64,000 bases of DNA from Apiotrichum sp. Y4204 (taxonomy: Eukaryota; Basidiomycota; Tremellomycetes; Trichosporonales; Trichosporonaceae). The stretch is from positions 186,001-250,000 of the forward strand of contig JAMYHL010000042.1 in assembly GCA_025531455.1 (NCBI GenBank), in the 5' to 3' direction. Below the pieces are notes generated by a model. It was not told the origin of the DNA and ran no database searches. It worked only from the letters and a program-made list of their open reading frames with translations. The stretch's first letter is position 1. Every line of letters begins with the position of its first letter. Position numbers and translations under genes: made by a program. Positions 27,878-39,100 of the stretch are shown in pieces.

Positions 27878-30620
27878 CATGCCGCCCCGCGGCCCCACCC
27901 GGCAGACGGGTGAACAGTCGGACGATGAACCAATTTTTATGGCCATGAGCCGGTACGTGCCTTCCGCGCTGTCCCTGACAGGCCTGCGCGGCGTGACGCG
28001 TCCGCTCTATCGGTGATCGGTGACTGACTTCGCACAGGCCTCACGAAGATGTCGACGACCAACTTGACAACGACAAGGATGCTGCTCGCCTCGGAAACCT
28101 GAACCGCAACCTCTTCTGCGACGTTTCATTCTGGATTGCCCCCAGGCACTGTTGTTCAAACATGCATTGTGACGATGTTGAAGACACTAGTCTGAAGCTC
28201 ATAATCGAAGTGCGTGACATGTCTATCGCTCAGCGCGTCGTACTGACGATCCACAGGCGTGTGGTGGCACCGTGTCGACAACAACACGGGTCGATTTCTG
28301 TGTTTTTCCGCCAACTGACAGTATGTGGACAGGTGTCCTTAGGGCATACGCAAATACTGTCAGCCATGTCTCCACAGGAATCACTTCACTGTGGATCATG
28401 GATAGCATCACCAGCGGTGAACAACTGTCCGTGTTCCCGTACCTGGTCCCCCCAAGCAAGGATCCGACCCTGTCACCTGTGCGCACAGGCCGCGTCGAAA
28501 ACAGGCAAGGCAGCCAGTGCGGCGGTAACGACGTGCATAAAAAGAAAGCTGGTAGTCACAGCAGAGAGGACGCTGGTCGGCGGAGCAGCCATGATGTTGG
28601 TGTACTCACTCCGAACAGCCTCGCACTGTCACCCTCAGATGGGTTCTTATCATTTGAGCAAGCGACCTATGATGAGCGAACCACCCTTGTTGAGCAGTTC
28701 CCAAAGCTGCAGGTAGGCGACCGAAAGCGCAGCGTCGATAACTCGGCCGACAACAATACCTCCTCGGATATGGACATCGACAGTGACGCGGAAACCAACT
28801 CTTTGTTTACCGACCGCTTAAGCAGCTCGAGCCTGTCCCCGCCTCCTTCATCTGTTCATTCAGAGTACCTGCCCAAAGATTCTTCCTCGTCGTCATCGAC
28901 GTCATCACTCTCAAAAGAGAGGACAGCGTCCGTGGACGCCACGGATCGTTCCAAAAGCAGCCGTAGCAGCTCTCCAGAATTCCCCCTGCGGTCGCTGAAA
29001 ACAACATCAATCGGAAGTACCCCAGCCTCGCCGAACAAAGAACCGCCAGCATCGCCGTTAAAGCGACCGGGACTATTCAGGGGAGTTCCACTGTCGCCAT
29101 CAAAGAGTTTGGAGACGAGTATAGCAAAGCAAACGGCGAGCCCAAAGGCGTCCTCGGCCACCCAAAAGCCATCCTCTCCAAAAAATGGCAAACCGCAAGA
29201 CGTCTCACCAGTCACGGAGACTCCAGTGAGGAAGAAGCTTGGCGAGGAAGCTGCGCCGAGCACCAAGCCGAAACGTAAATGTAACGCTTTAGTATGGCGC
29301 AAGGGCTAACAGTCAGTGCTCCGCCGCATTATGGACTCCGACTCCGACCAGGACCTTATTCCCCAGCCTACGCCCAAAGCCAACCAACCACCAAACCTGG
29401 CAGCTGCTGCAAAAAATTCGCCCTCGTCTGGCAGACTGCAGGGCGCCAGTCCAGATACCACCTCAACGTCATTATCACCTGCGCCTCGTACTAGTGCGCC
29501 GTCGTCGCTCGCCACGTCGGTGACATCGGCCACGCCCGCGACATCGACTACGCCCGGGATATCGACCACAGCGTCTAAAACAGCTACACCATCAAAATCA
29601 GTAGCTTCATTAGTGGGAGGGGACGCGCGTTCGACAAATGCTGCGCCATCGTCGGCGTCTGTGCCGTCGGCATCTGCGCCGTTTGCACCTGTGTCGTCAG
29701 TCTCTGCGCGGTCGGTGCCTGTGCCGTCGGTGTCTGTGTCGTCGGCTTCTGTCGCATCATCGACGGCACCTACGCTGGAGCCTTCAAAATCGTTACCGGG
29801 CCCACCGCCAACAGGCTCCCAGCCGGCAAGTGAACGAGAGGTGCAAAACAGCAACAATGATCAAAGCCGTCAGGAGACCCCTCGGACACCCCCACTCAAG
29901 TCACTTTCTCTCAATCCACCCCGCCAGGAATCGGCCGAATCGAGTCACCAGACTGTCCGCGGAGTACCATACCTTGAATCGCGCTGGAAAGGACCACCGC
30001 GGGCTCCGCAAAGCTGGCCGTCAACTTGGCCGGAAAACCTGCCTGGTCGACCTGCTTCGACGTATCGTCCCGGCTCCTACTCCCATCGTGGGCGTGAGCA
30101 TGGGCGTGAGCATGGGCGTGAGCATGGGCGTGAGCAGGGGCGTGAGCATGGGCGTGAGCGGTACCAAGGACGTGGTGATTCCGATTCGGGCCAAAGGCAA
30201 TACACACAGGGGAACAGCTACCATCCCCGGCGATGGGACGAACCGCGCGACAGACCTCAAGACGAGCGAGCTACGTCCGACCACCGCCGAGCCTTCCCTC
30301 CCCCTCCCCCATTCAAAATAAACGATACCTTCTCAGGACAGAAGAGCTACCCGTCGGCGCCTTCAGGACCACTGACGATCAACACGAGTGTCACCCAGGG
30401 GTCCGTTGAACCCGGCCCGTCGACCTACCCAAAGACCACGCTACGCTCGCGGCTTAACGGGTCGATGGGGTTGACGCCCGAAGTACCCAGCAGCAACAGG
30501 TTTGCGCATCTGCAGGAACAGATGGGCTGTGACCGCCCTGCGCGGGTGCAGAAGCGCCCCGGCAGTACCATCAACGAAGCCAAGGACCCGCGCAAGCGTG
30601 TGCGCGATGGTGGAGATTGA
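27878..30620 (+). CDS. BRCT-domain protein with long disordered tail (Rap1-BRCT-like)
   Basis: I recognise only the first domain. Exons start at 27878 (MPPRGPTRQTG..MAMSR) and continue from about 28039 and 28257, and an intron near 29275 uses the second of two acceptors (CAG-TCAG) to keep frame to the stop at 30618-30620. Residues about 40-150 read as a BRCT fold of the Rap1 N-terminal kind: NRNLFCDVSFWIAP, then LKLIIEACGGTVSTTTRVDFCVFPP, then NTVSHVSTGITSLWIMDSITSGEQLSVFPYLVPP. The ACGGTV and W-I-x-D-S-I elements are the usual BRCT anchors. The rest (about 650 residues) is Ser/Thr/Pro-rich and disordered, with SP/TP sites, a basic KPKRK stretch, tandem SVPSAS-type repeats, a GREH repeat and a basic end. 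No Myb/SANT domain is seen, so a true Rap1/shelterin identity is unproven. A DNA-damage or telomere scaffold role is inference. Confidence 0.7.
30089..30161. repeat. 12-bp tandem repeat encoding GREH
   Basis: Six near-perfect copies of the 12-bp unit GGGCGTGAGCAT (one with CAG in place of CAT) encode GREH GREH GREH GREQ GREH GRER in the disordered tail of the BRCT protein. The result is an alternating acidic/basic, His-bearing stretch that resembles RGG/RE-type RNA-binding or condensate segments. Confidence 0.9.
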
Positions 30621-30942
30621 AGGAGGAGTGTTCCAGAGGTGTGGATGGAGAAGCGGGAAGCGAGAAGCGAGAAGTGAGAAGCGAGAAGCACATTCCTGAA
30701 GCCAGACCCAAAAGGCGGCCAGCGTGTGAGGCCGGAACGTGAACTTTGATGCCCGCTGTGTAATAAACCTTTCACTGTGATACCTCCCCCTTGTGAACCC
30801 CGAGAGAACAATACAAACAATGCTGTACACTGCTGTGAGTAGTGAGTGCGCCGCGGCGACGGCCCCAGCCCTTGCATGTATGTAGCCTGGAGGAGTAATA
30901 CTATTTTGCATGTAAGTGAATGTGCGTGTGATTCAGCCGCTT
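30621..30942. other. Convergent 3' region
   Basis: This 320-bp stretch lies between the ends of two convergent genes. A GAAGCGAGAAGCGAGAAG repeat is present at 30652-30692. Nothing coding is visible. Confidence 0.55.
30652..30692. repeat. AGCGAGAAG short tandem repeat
   Basis: About four copies of a 9-bp purine-rich unit (GAAGCGAGA) with small changes lie just after the BRCT gene's stop codon, in its 3' untranslated region. Confidence 0.75.
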
Positions 30943-32442
30943 CTAGAGAAAGGTGATTCCCTTTCGGGGTGGCGACTCGGAATCGAGGGTGAGCTTGCGA
31001 AACCAGTACCACACGTCCTTGCCGACATAGTAGTAGATGCCGCCAAAGATTGCGCCGCAGAGATGGGCAATGTGGTCGAATGCGCTGGACATCAGCGAGA
31101 TCAACAAATCCCAAAACTCACCGCCATCCGCGCCAGATACCGACAACGTCGACCATGACCATGCCCGCGACAGCGGCGGGGATGGGGAACGCAAACATGG
31201 GGAGGAAGATGAGAGACACGCTGGCGTCGGGGTACGCGAGGGCGGTCATGGTGAGGCAGGCGTAGATTGCCCCCGACGCGCCGAGGGACGGGCGGATGGC
31301 GTGGTGGGCTGCGAGCGCGTTCGTGGGGCTCAACCGCGCCGGAGAGCGGAGGGCACGGAGAAGCCGCGGGAGGCGCACGAGGTTGTTTACTAGATGCGCA
31401 CCGAGGCTGGATACGAGGCCGGCGACGGCGAAAAAGGCGAGATAGTGCGGTACATGGGTCGAGGTCAGCAAGGCGGGCTGTGTCGGCGAGTCGTGCGTCG
31501 CGAGATACATGTATGCGGCGGATCCAAAGCCATACAGACCAATACAGTTGAATGCGAGGTGGGCCACTTCTTTGTGCGAGAACTGGAATCAGCAATATTG
31601 GGGTTGTACACTCACTGTAGAGCTGAGCATCGTAAAGCTGTTCCGCCAGTCCTGCCGCCTAGTCCACGCAATAGGGTTGTGCAAGAACCAGCGGACCATA
31701 AACGCCGCCGTGCTCCGCATCCGCCAGCCAAGAAACACGACCGCGAGCCCACCAATAATCTCGGCCTGGACGCGGTTCGCAGGCCGCGCATTAATCCGCG
31801 CCTCCTCAAACATGATGTAGCTCCGGAGAATCGGCACCAGCAAAAACGTAGGCAGGAAATCCAACACACCAGGGAGCGCGCCGAGCGTCGCTTCGGCGCG
31901 CCGCTTCTCCTCGTGCTGCTTCGCACGCGTAATTGCCCCACTTGACAGCCGCCACATCGGCCCATTCAACTTGGCCGCCCACGCACTCGTGTCCCGGTTC
32001 GTCCACCACGACGCGAACCCGTAAGCACCGCCCGAAAAGCCGAGCGTAAACTGGAGAGATAAGTCAGCACCACCACCACCATAACCACCCTCTCCGCTTC
32101 ACAACATACCACGATCGGCCGCCACCACGAGATGAGCGGCTCGCGGCGCCCGTACTTGTTCCAAGTACTCTGCTCGCGCTCGCGCTCCTCCTCGCGGCGC
32201 ATGTCCTCGTCCGCGCGCTCCTGGAGGTGGCGGTAGAGCCCGCCGCTGCTGCGCAGGCGGTGCAGGAGGGGCTCTTGTGCCGCCGTGGTGGTCGACGACA
32301 TAGGGGGGGATGGGTACGGAGAGTACTGCGCGATGCGGCGCGGCGTGCTGCTAAAGCTGCGGATGTACAGCGGCGGAGGGCGGAGCGCGCCGCGCGCGCA
32401 CGCGCGCAGGCCGAAGAGTCGCGACGGGCCCGCGAGAGACAT
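30943..32442 (-). CDS. PCP1: Mitochondrial rhomboid protease (Pcp1/PARL type)
   Basis: Inner-membrane serine protease that processes mitochondrial dynamin-like and cytochrome c peroxidase type substrates. The start at 32442 gives a mitochondrial presequence, MSLAGPSRLFGLRACARGALRPPPLYIRSFSSTPRR, rich in Arg with no acids. Downstream exons give the PARL-like N-domain with W-K-Y segments, then WFLHNPIAWTRRQDWRNSFTMLSSTVFSHKEVAHLAFNCIGLYGFG. The catalytic Ser lies in RPSLGASGAIYACLTMTALAYP (GASGA) and the catalytic His in SAFDHIAHLCGAIFGGIYYYVGKDVW (HIAHLCGA). Rhomboid helices are all visible. The product is about 430 residues in four exons or so. The presequence makes the mitochondrial assignment firmer than the rhomboid core alone would. 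Confidence 0.9.
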
Positions 32443-32764
32443 TGGAATGGCGGTGATGATGAGAACAAGTTGGTGGAGTGTGCGTAATCGTTAAAAACAC
32501 CTTCAGGAGGGAGTGGAGGTTCGGCGCGTTTCTTCGGCGGCGCTTCTCCGCCGCCGCGCCCCCAGGCGCAAGCCACCGCATCTGTCGTCATCATTTTCGC
32601 ATCTCGCATCGCGTATGGTGTGTGCTATCTGTGTCTGTGTCTGTATCGGTAGGTGTATCCGTAGCTATGGTGTAGCGTTATTCTAGCCTATGCATTGTCG
32701 CGGCATCTCTGCAGGTGAAGGCATCCTGCACTCTACATTCATCCCCATCTCATCTCCCTCGCGC
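32443..32764 (-). other. Short gap between rhomboid and Avl9 genes
   Basis: Two minus-strand genes are separated by 320 bp, which must hold the rhomboid promoter and the Avl9-gene 3' end. TGTGTCTGTGTCTGT repeats occur at about 32629-32646. There is no gene. Confidence 0.5.
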
Positions 32765-35706
32765 TCAAACTGCTCCCTCTTTGGTCGGGCTCGTCCGTAT
32801 CGGGCTCGACTTTGTCGGGCTGCTCCCCGTGCTGCTCTTGCTTGCGCTCCCGCGCCGGCTGCTTCCAGGCGATGGCTTAAGGCTCATCGGGCGCAGGCCC
32901 TTTGGCGTGGTCACGGGCGGTGCAGGCTTTGCGAAGCGCGAGCCGAAGAAGCTGCCGAATGACGAGCCGACAGAGGCCAGCGTCGCGCCGAGCGGAGAGG
33001 TCGGCGAGGTGGCCAGTGCGGGCGCCGGTTGCGTCGATGCTGGCTTTGGTGTACTCTCCCGCGACGGTGTCGGTGGTGCGGCTGCTGCCGCTGCCGCCGC
33101 TGCTGCGCGGCGCTGGCGCTCGGCCTCGAGACGCGTGTTGACTCCCTCGCGCACACTGTCAAACGTGCGGAAGAAGGATGATGACGCGGCAGCCGCTGCG
33201 GACGATAATGCCTCACGCGTCGGTGCGAGCGACTCCTCGATGCGCAAGTCGTGCAGGCCCTCGGCAAGACGGATACCCATGTCTGACACGGCGCTCACCT
33301 TGCCCTCGCACGGGTGGCGCGGCTCACTCAAGTCAAAGATGACCGGGTCTGTCATCGAGTCCCATGTCTCAAATGCCTGTGTTTGCCGGAACGCAGCCGC
33401 AAATGCGTCGCCAAACGGTGAGAGCGGGCTCGGCTCGGGTTGCGCCCCGCCGGTGAGCGGCCTGCTCTTCACCGTAAAGTCGTGGAACTTTAGTGCCGCC
33501 AGGAATGCGCAGATGTACTCCTCGAAGCGGTTGCGCAGATCGTCATCCGACCCAAGGAAGCCTGGGCGCTCGCCCTCGGGCTACAATCAGCATGTTGCCC
33601 GCGGGTATTCACCTGCCAGAACTCACCATATCCCACGACTCCTCCACAACGCGCACCATGTCGTCCATCCACTTCCTGTCCGCAGAGGTGAGAGTCACAA
33701 GGCGCTCCAGCTTGGGGTCCGAGAACTCGAACGACACGTTCTCGATCTGCCGTCAGCAACAAGTGGCATTCTGTGACTCACGTTCACCAACACATCATAC
33801 TTGCAGTCGCGCTGCTGAGTGACAATCTGGTTCGTCGTGCCCACGAGCCAGCTGCGCGCCTGGAGCATATCCATCTGCTGCAATGGGAGATACGGCTGGA
33901 ACACGGACTCGGCGCCAAAGAGGTGCAGCGCTGAGGTTAGACTGAGTTCTAGTAAACATCACACAACTCACGGAGACCCATGTAGCGCAGGAGACTCGCG
34001 CGGTCGCTCGTGCGCAGCGACGTCGGGCGCGCGCGCTGCTTGCTCAGATCGAGGCCCGGGTCGCCGCAGTCCTTGAGGCTCATGAGGAGGCCTTATGTCA
34101 GAGCTTATCCTTACTCGCTTGGCTCACCTGGGACTAAAGAGACAAGAGAGTACTGGTACGTGCAGAGCATCTCGACGGGATACCCAAAGAGCATTATGCG
34201 GCGCTGGAGGAGGAGCATCTTGAGTACAACAAGCGTGCGGTGCCGCAGCTTGTGCACAAGCTCGCGGAGGTTGGTGCCTGTGTGTGAGCGGCGACGCGAC
34301 GGACCAAGAGTGCAGGCACGATAGCGTGCTCAATCGCCCACGAGCTGAAGAAACCTCCCGACTCGCCCCATCCACCCACTCACCCATGTAGATAGCGTTC
34401 TCGCCCGCCTTGCCCTCGAGGCCGACATGCAAGCTCTCGTAAAAGTCGTGCAATATCTGCGTGCTGCCAAAGTCGCGCTGGGCGAAGAATGCGCGGGTGA
34501 CGACGCCGAGGCGGTCCCGCACGGGGCCAAACACGGGCTGCGACGCGAGCACGATAACCGCCTTCTGCACCATCGAGCGCGTCACGTCCGAGCCGCGCTT
34601 GAGCAGCGCCGACGCCGCAATCTGCCGGTTGCACCTGGGGTCAGCGAGGAGCGCACCGCGAACAGCACGCGGCCACTCACGAGATACCAAAGAGCGTGCG
34701 GTGGGGCGGCACGTCGTTTGGCGGCGTGCCCTCTGGCGGCGCGTACATGCAGTGCTGCCATCAGAGCCGGACTTGTATCCTCAGGCAGAGCAACTCACAA
34801 AGTACGAGTAGTCCTCCTCGCTGAGGTGCGCGCCGTCCGGGAGGGCAAGGAAGGGGAGGAGGCGCGCGAGATTCTCGTCGGCGGCTATCGCGTCCGCAAG
34901 AGACGGGGGGTGTGCAAACTCGACTGTGGGCCCGATCTGGGGTGAGCAAACCAACCGTAAACTGGGCAAACACAGCCAGACGTCTATCTCACACACACAC
35001 CACTCACGAGATGGTTAAAGTCGACGACAGCGACGCCGAGCACGAGCGGGATATCGCCCTCGCGCACGCTCCCGAGCGCCGACGCCGCAGACGTCGCAGA
35101 CGTAGCAGAGTACCCCGAGTACGCCGAGTATCCCGATGTCGATGTGCCGGTCATGGTGCTGCCGGTGGACTGGCGGACGAGCGCGCCGACGACTGTGCGC
35201 TCGCTGCGGGCCGGAGAGGAGGGGGAGAAGCTGCGTGCGGAGCGCGGCGATGCCGTCCCCGGAGAAGAGGGGGAGCGCGGGGAGCCGTGCGGAGAAGAAG
35301 ACTGCAGAGAATGAGAGTGGGCTATCGGCGACGGAGCGGTGATTGCGAACCCCCCCACGTCCGAGGACGTAAGCGGCATATCGTCCAGCGCGCGGTCGAG
35401 CTTGGCGCCCGGCGACTCGGTCCACGCCGCGCTGTCGTCGAACCCGATCTCCTCAAAGGTAATGTCGCTTGCGGTGCTTGCTGTCCCGGAGGCTCCGGAG
35501 GCGGCAGAAGCGGCGGAGGTTGCAGAGGTCGCGGAGGTGGTGGACAGGCGTTTCGGGTCGGGGTCCGAGGGCGCGAGGGTTGCAGAGGTGGTGGTCGGAG
35601 AGGAGAGATCGGACGGGGGAGGGGATACCGAACGCGACGGCGACGGCGAGCTCGCTGCGCGAGCAAGTGGCGCTGCTGGTGCTTCCGGTGATGTGTCGTC
35701 GCTCAT
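32765..35706 (-). CDS. AVL9: Avl9/DENND6-type DENN-domain trafficking protein
   Basis: Late secretory and polarised-transport protein with a DENN-type fold, thought to act with Rab GTPases in exocytosis and actin organisation. The N-terminus (start at 35706) is about 200 residues of Ser/Thr/Pro disorder. The DENN region then follows: IPLVLGVAVVDFNHLV, IGPTVEFAHPPSL, LLPFLALPDGAHLSEEDYSYF (uDENN), TLFGISCNRQIAASALLKRGSDVTRSMVQKAVIVLASQPVFGPVRDRLGVVTRAFFAQRDF (cDENN), RTLVVLKMLLLQRRIMLFGYPVEMLCTYQYSLVSLV, QPYLPLQQMDMLQARSWLVGTTNQI and CKYDVLVN. The C-terminal part holds ENVSFEFSDPKLERLVTLTSADRKWMDDMV and a Ser/Ala-rich tail. Blocks FLALPDGAH and GISCNRQI are distinctive for Avl9 homologs. Six to eight introns; the exact borders between 33.9 and 34.8 kb are provisional. 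About 790 residues. Confidence 0.85.
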
Positions 35707-36150
35707 GGTGGGATGGGAGATGAGATGAAGTACTGAAGATGAAATGAATGATGATCAGAAAACACACACCCACCCCACGTTTCCTGGTCCTCCTCTTTCG
35801 CGTCCTCCACTCTGCACACTGGTCGTGGGTTTCATGTCTTTTTCCCCTGCGTCCCGCTCCCAGAGCTTGCTTCACGCGATGCCGAGAACACGAGATGCAC
35901 GCCCTCGCTCTACATGCCACGCCATGCCGCGGTGGAGATAAGACTACCTTCGGCGCATGCACTCGGCGTCGGGATCTGGACCCGGCCTCTGGGGATCTCG
36001 GCTTGGCTCCTGCCTCCACCTCGCGCTTCACGTCCCCGCCCCGTGGTCCACCGTGTCTCATGCACCACTGGCCCTCGTCTTACATTACCACGCATATCCA
36101 TAGCAGTCATCTAGCATTACACAGCATACATATTCTATCCGCCTCGCACG
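35707..36150 (-). other. Gap between MadBub and Avl9 genes
   Basis: This 440-bp stretch lies between two minus-strand genes, so it should include the Avl9-gene promoter and leader. No coding sequence is supported. Confidence 0.5.
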
Positions 36151-39100
36151 CTACCGCCGCTCCATGGCCCGCAGCTCGATGCGCTTTAGCATCTGCTTGA
36201 GACTCTTGCCGTTCTTTTGGCAATTGTCCGCGAGGTACTCCTCGATCTGGGCGCGCGCGGCACCCAGCTCCCCCGTAATGGGCAACGCGCCGCGCGACGC
36301 GGGGTTGAGGAGCAGATCAAAGAGGTTGCTCCACAGCTCGGTCTGCCAGTACTGCTGTCAGAAAACTGTCGTATTTCTCGCACTCACCCGCTTCAAGGCA
36401 GCATCAATCTTGACCTTGCCGCTGACGACCTCGGTGCCGATATACTTGCCAAACAGGAGGCAGTACGCGACCCCGGCGAGGCCAAAGTAGTCTGTCTCGT
36501 ACGACCAGGGGCGGCCCTCGCGCATCTCGACACAGTCGCGCTCGTCCGTCTTCCAGTCCGCGACAAACTGCTGCTTCCTGCCGGCGGGGAAGAGCGTCAG
36601 ATCCGCCGCGCGTCCAAAGTCGATAAGGCACACGCCCTTGTGTGCCCACCCGCCCTTTCCGTTCGGCGAGTATTGCGCCGACCAGGCGGACGCGCCGCCC
36701 TCCGAGGCGGGGATCGGCGCGAGGCGCACGAGGCAGTTGTCGATCTTGAGGTCGCCGTGTATCATGTCCTGCGCATGCAGGCCCTCGACGAGGCGCAGCA
36801 GCTCGGCGACAAAGAAGAGCGCGAGCAGTTCATCCGGTGCGGACGGCGAGGTCGTGCCCGCCGCAATGCCCCAGACAGTCGCCTTGTTCACGACATCTAA
36901 CAACGTGCCCTGCGAGGAATAGTCGAGAAGGAGATAGCTCTCGTCCTTGAAGAGGTGCAGCCCGCGCGGGCGGATGATGCTGGCCGCGAGCTCGGGGCCC
37001 ACGCGGCGGTGCACACGGTCGAGCATGACAGCCTCCCAGGGTGTGCCGGGCTTTTCGACCTTGATAGCCACGAGGTGGTTGGCGTCCGTCTCTTCGTCAT
37101 CCGAGTCCAAGTCGCTGTCGTTTGCATTGTCGGCTGCATCACGCGCGTCGACGTCCAAGCCGAGGAACACCGCGCCAAAGCCGCCCTCGCCAAGCTTGGA
37201 GCAGATCTCGTAGCGTGTCCCGAGGTCGAGGATGTAAGCGTCCTCGGCTGGAGCGATGGACGTGCGAAGAGAGGCTGCTGACGAGCGGCGGGAGCGCGCC
37301 TTAGCGGCCCTCTGTAGCGCCGCAAGACGCCCCGAGGTGTGCTCGCGGCGGTCAAAGAAGAGGGGGAGTGCGGACAGCGGGGGCTGGATCTGCTGGAGGA
37401 GGATGGCTGCCGCGTCCTCTGGGTCACACGGGTTAGGAATTTCGGTGGGAGACGCATCCGCGGGTGCCATGGAGACATCCGCCTCACGAACAACAGAAAC
37501 ATCTGCCTCGCGCGGAGCCATCGAGACATCAGGAGCTGGAGCAGCCATTGACACGTCTGCTTGTGCATCAGGAGCAGCCATCGAGACATCAGCCGCCTCT
37601 GGGGCTTTGCGCATTGAGGCATCGGCTCCCTCTGGCACGCCCCGCATAGAGACATCGCCCTCGGTACGGTCCACCACCTCGAGGTGGTGCATCATCGTGG
37701 CCGCGGCGTCGACCTGGCGGTGGATGGTGTATCCCTCGGGCACGCCGAAAGCCGCCGTGTCGACCGCGCCGCTGTACGAAAAGTCGGCCGTGTCCTGTGT
37801 GTGCGGGTCGAAGCGGGAAGAGGCGGAGGTCCGGCGCGAGCTCGAGTCCGAGGGCACGTCGGGGCCAGAGGTGCGGCGTGACGTGTCACGCTGGTCGGAA
37901 ATGCGGCGAGACGCCTCGCGCGGGTCGGACACGCGGCGGGAAGTGTCCCGAGAGTCAGAGACGCGACGAGAGACATCCTGAGAGTCGCGGCGTGAGGCAT
38001 CGCGCTGATCGGAAATGCGGCGAGAAGCATCCTGAGAAATGCAGTGAGAGGCATCTCGAGAGTCCGAGACACGCCGAGAAGTGTCATGCTCAGAAACACG
38101 AGAAGCGTCGCGGTGGTCCGAACTGCGCCGCGACGGCTCGCCCTGTCCGGTCTCTCGGCGCTCGTCTGAAACGCGCCTCGAAACCTCGCGCTCGGCCGGG
38201 GACGCGCGCGCACTTGCGCTCCGCTCATCCTCCTCCAGCACGGCTGCGAGGTCGGACGGGATGCTCGCGCCCGCGAGCTCGTCACCCACGCTGCGGTGCG
38301 TGTTCATCGTGTAGTCGAACGTACGCTCCGTGATGGGCGTCATGGTGCTGATCTTGCCAAAGTGCCGGAGATTGTGCCCGCGGTCATAGTCGTTCTCATC
38401 CTCATAGGCGGAATAGGCGTACGCACCCTGCGGGGCATTCTCATCTTGCGGAGCGTTCTCCTGCGCGTTCTCGCTCGGTGCGTTCTCGTTATGATGCTGC
38501 GGCGGCGTCGGCTCCCTCGCGAAGACGTTGCGCGGAGTTTCGTCCTGGAACACGAGCGGCTTGGCGGGCTTGGACGCGAGCGGCGTCGCGCCAAGTGGCC
38601 TGCGCGGCGCGGGGGCAGGCGTACGCGCCGGGGTTTCTTGGAAGATGGCCATTTTAGGCTTACGTGCCGGGACCGCGTTCTCGTCGTTCTCATTGTTCTC
38701 GCTGTCGGCAAAGATGTTGAGCTTGCGCGGGCCGTTACCGGGCGCGGGCGTCGGCGTCGGCGGCACCATGCCGCCCGGGGTCATCATCGATACCGGTGCG
38801 CGCGGGAGCGGCGTGGGAAGCGGCGCGACCTCCTCCCCTTCGTCTTCCTCATCATCATCGTCATCGTCGTCATCAGAAAAGTCGGGGTCGCGCACCTTGC
38901 CGCCGTGGATCGTCTGGTTGAAGAGGGACATTACCTCCTCGTTTGCGAGCTTCGTGTTGAGTGTCGGGCTCGGTGCGCGCTTCGCCGGCTTTGTAACCTT
39001 TGGCGTGCTGGAACCAGCACGGTGCCATCCCCGCTCCCAGTCCTTGAGCTCCTTCCAGTCCTTCCCCAGCAATCCCAATTTTCGCGCGCGCACCTCCTCA

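Noticed and set aside
30089..30161. Regular 12-bp repeat first looked like a CRISPR-type array
   Set aside because: No spacers; it is an in-frame coding repeat.
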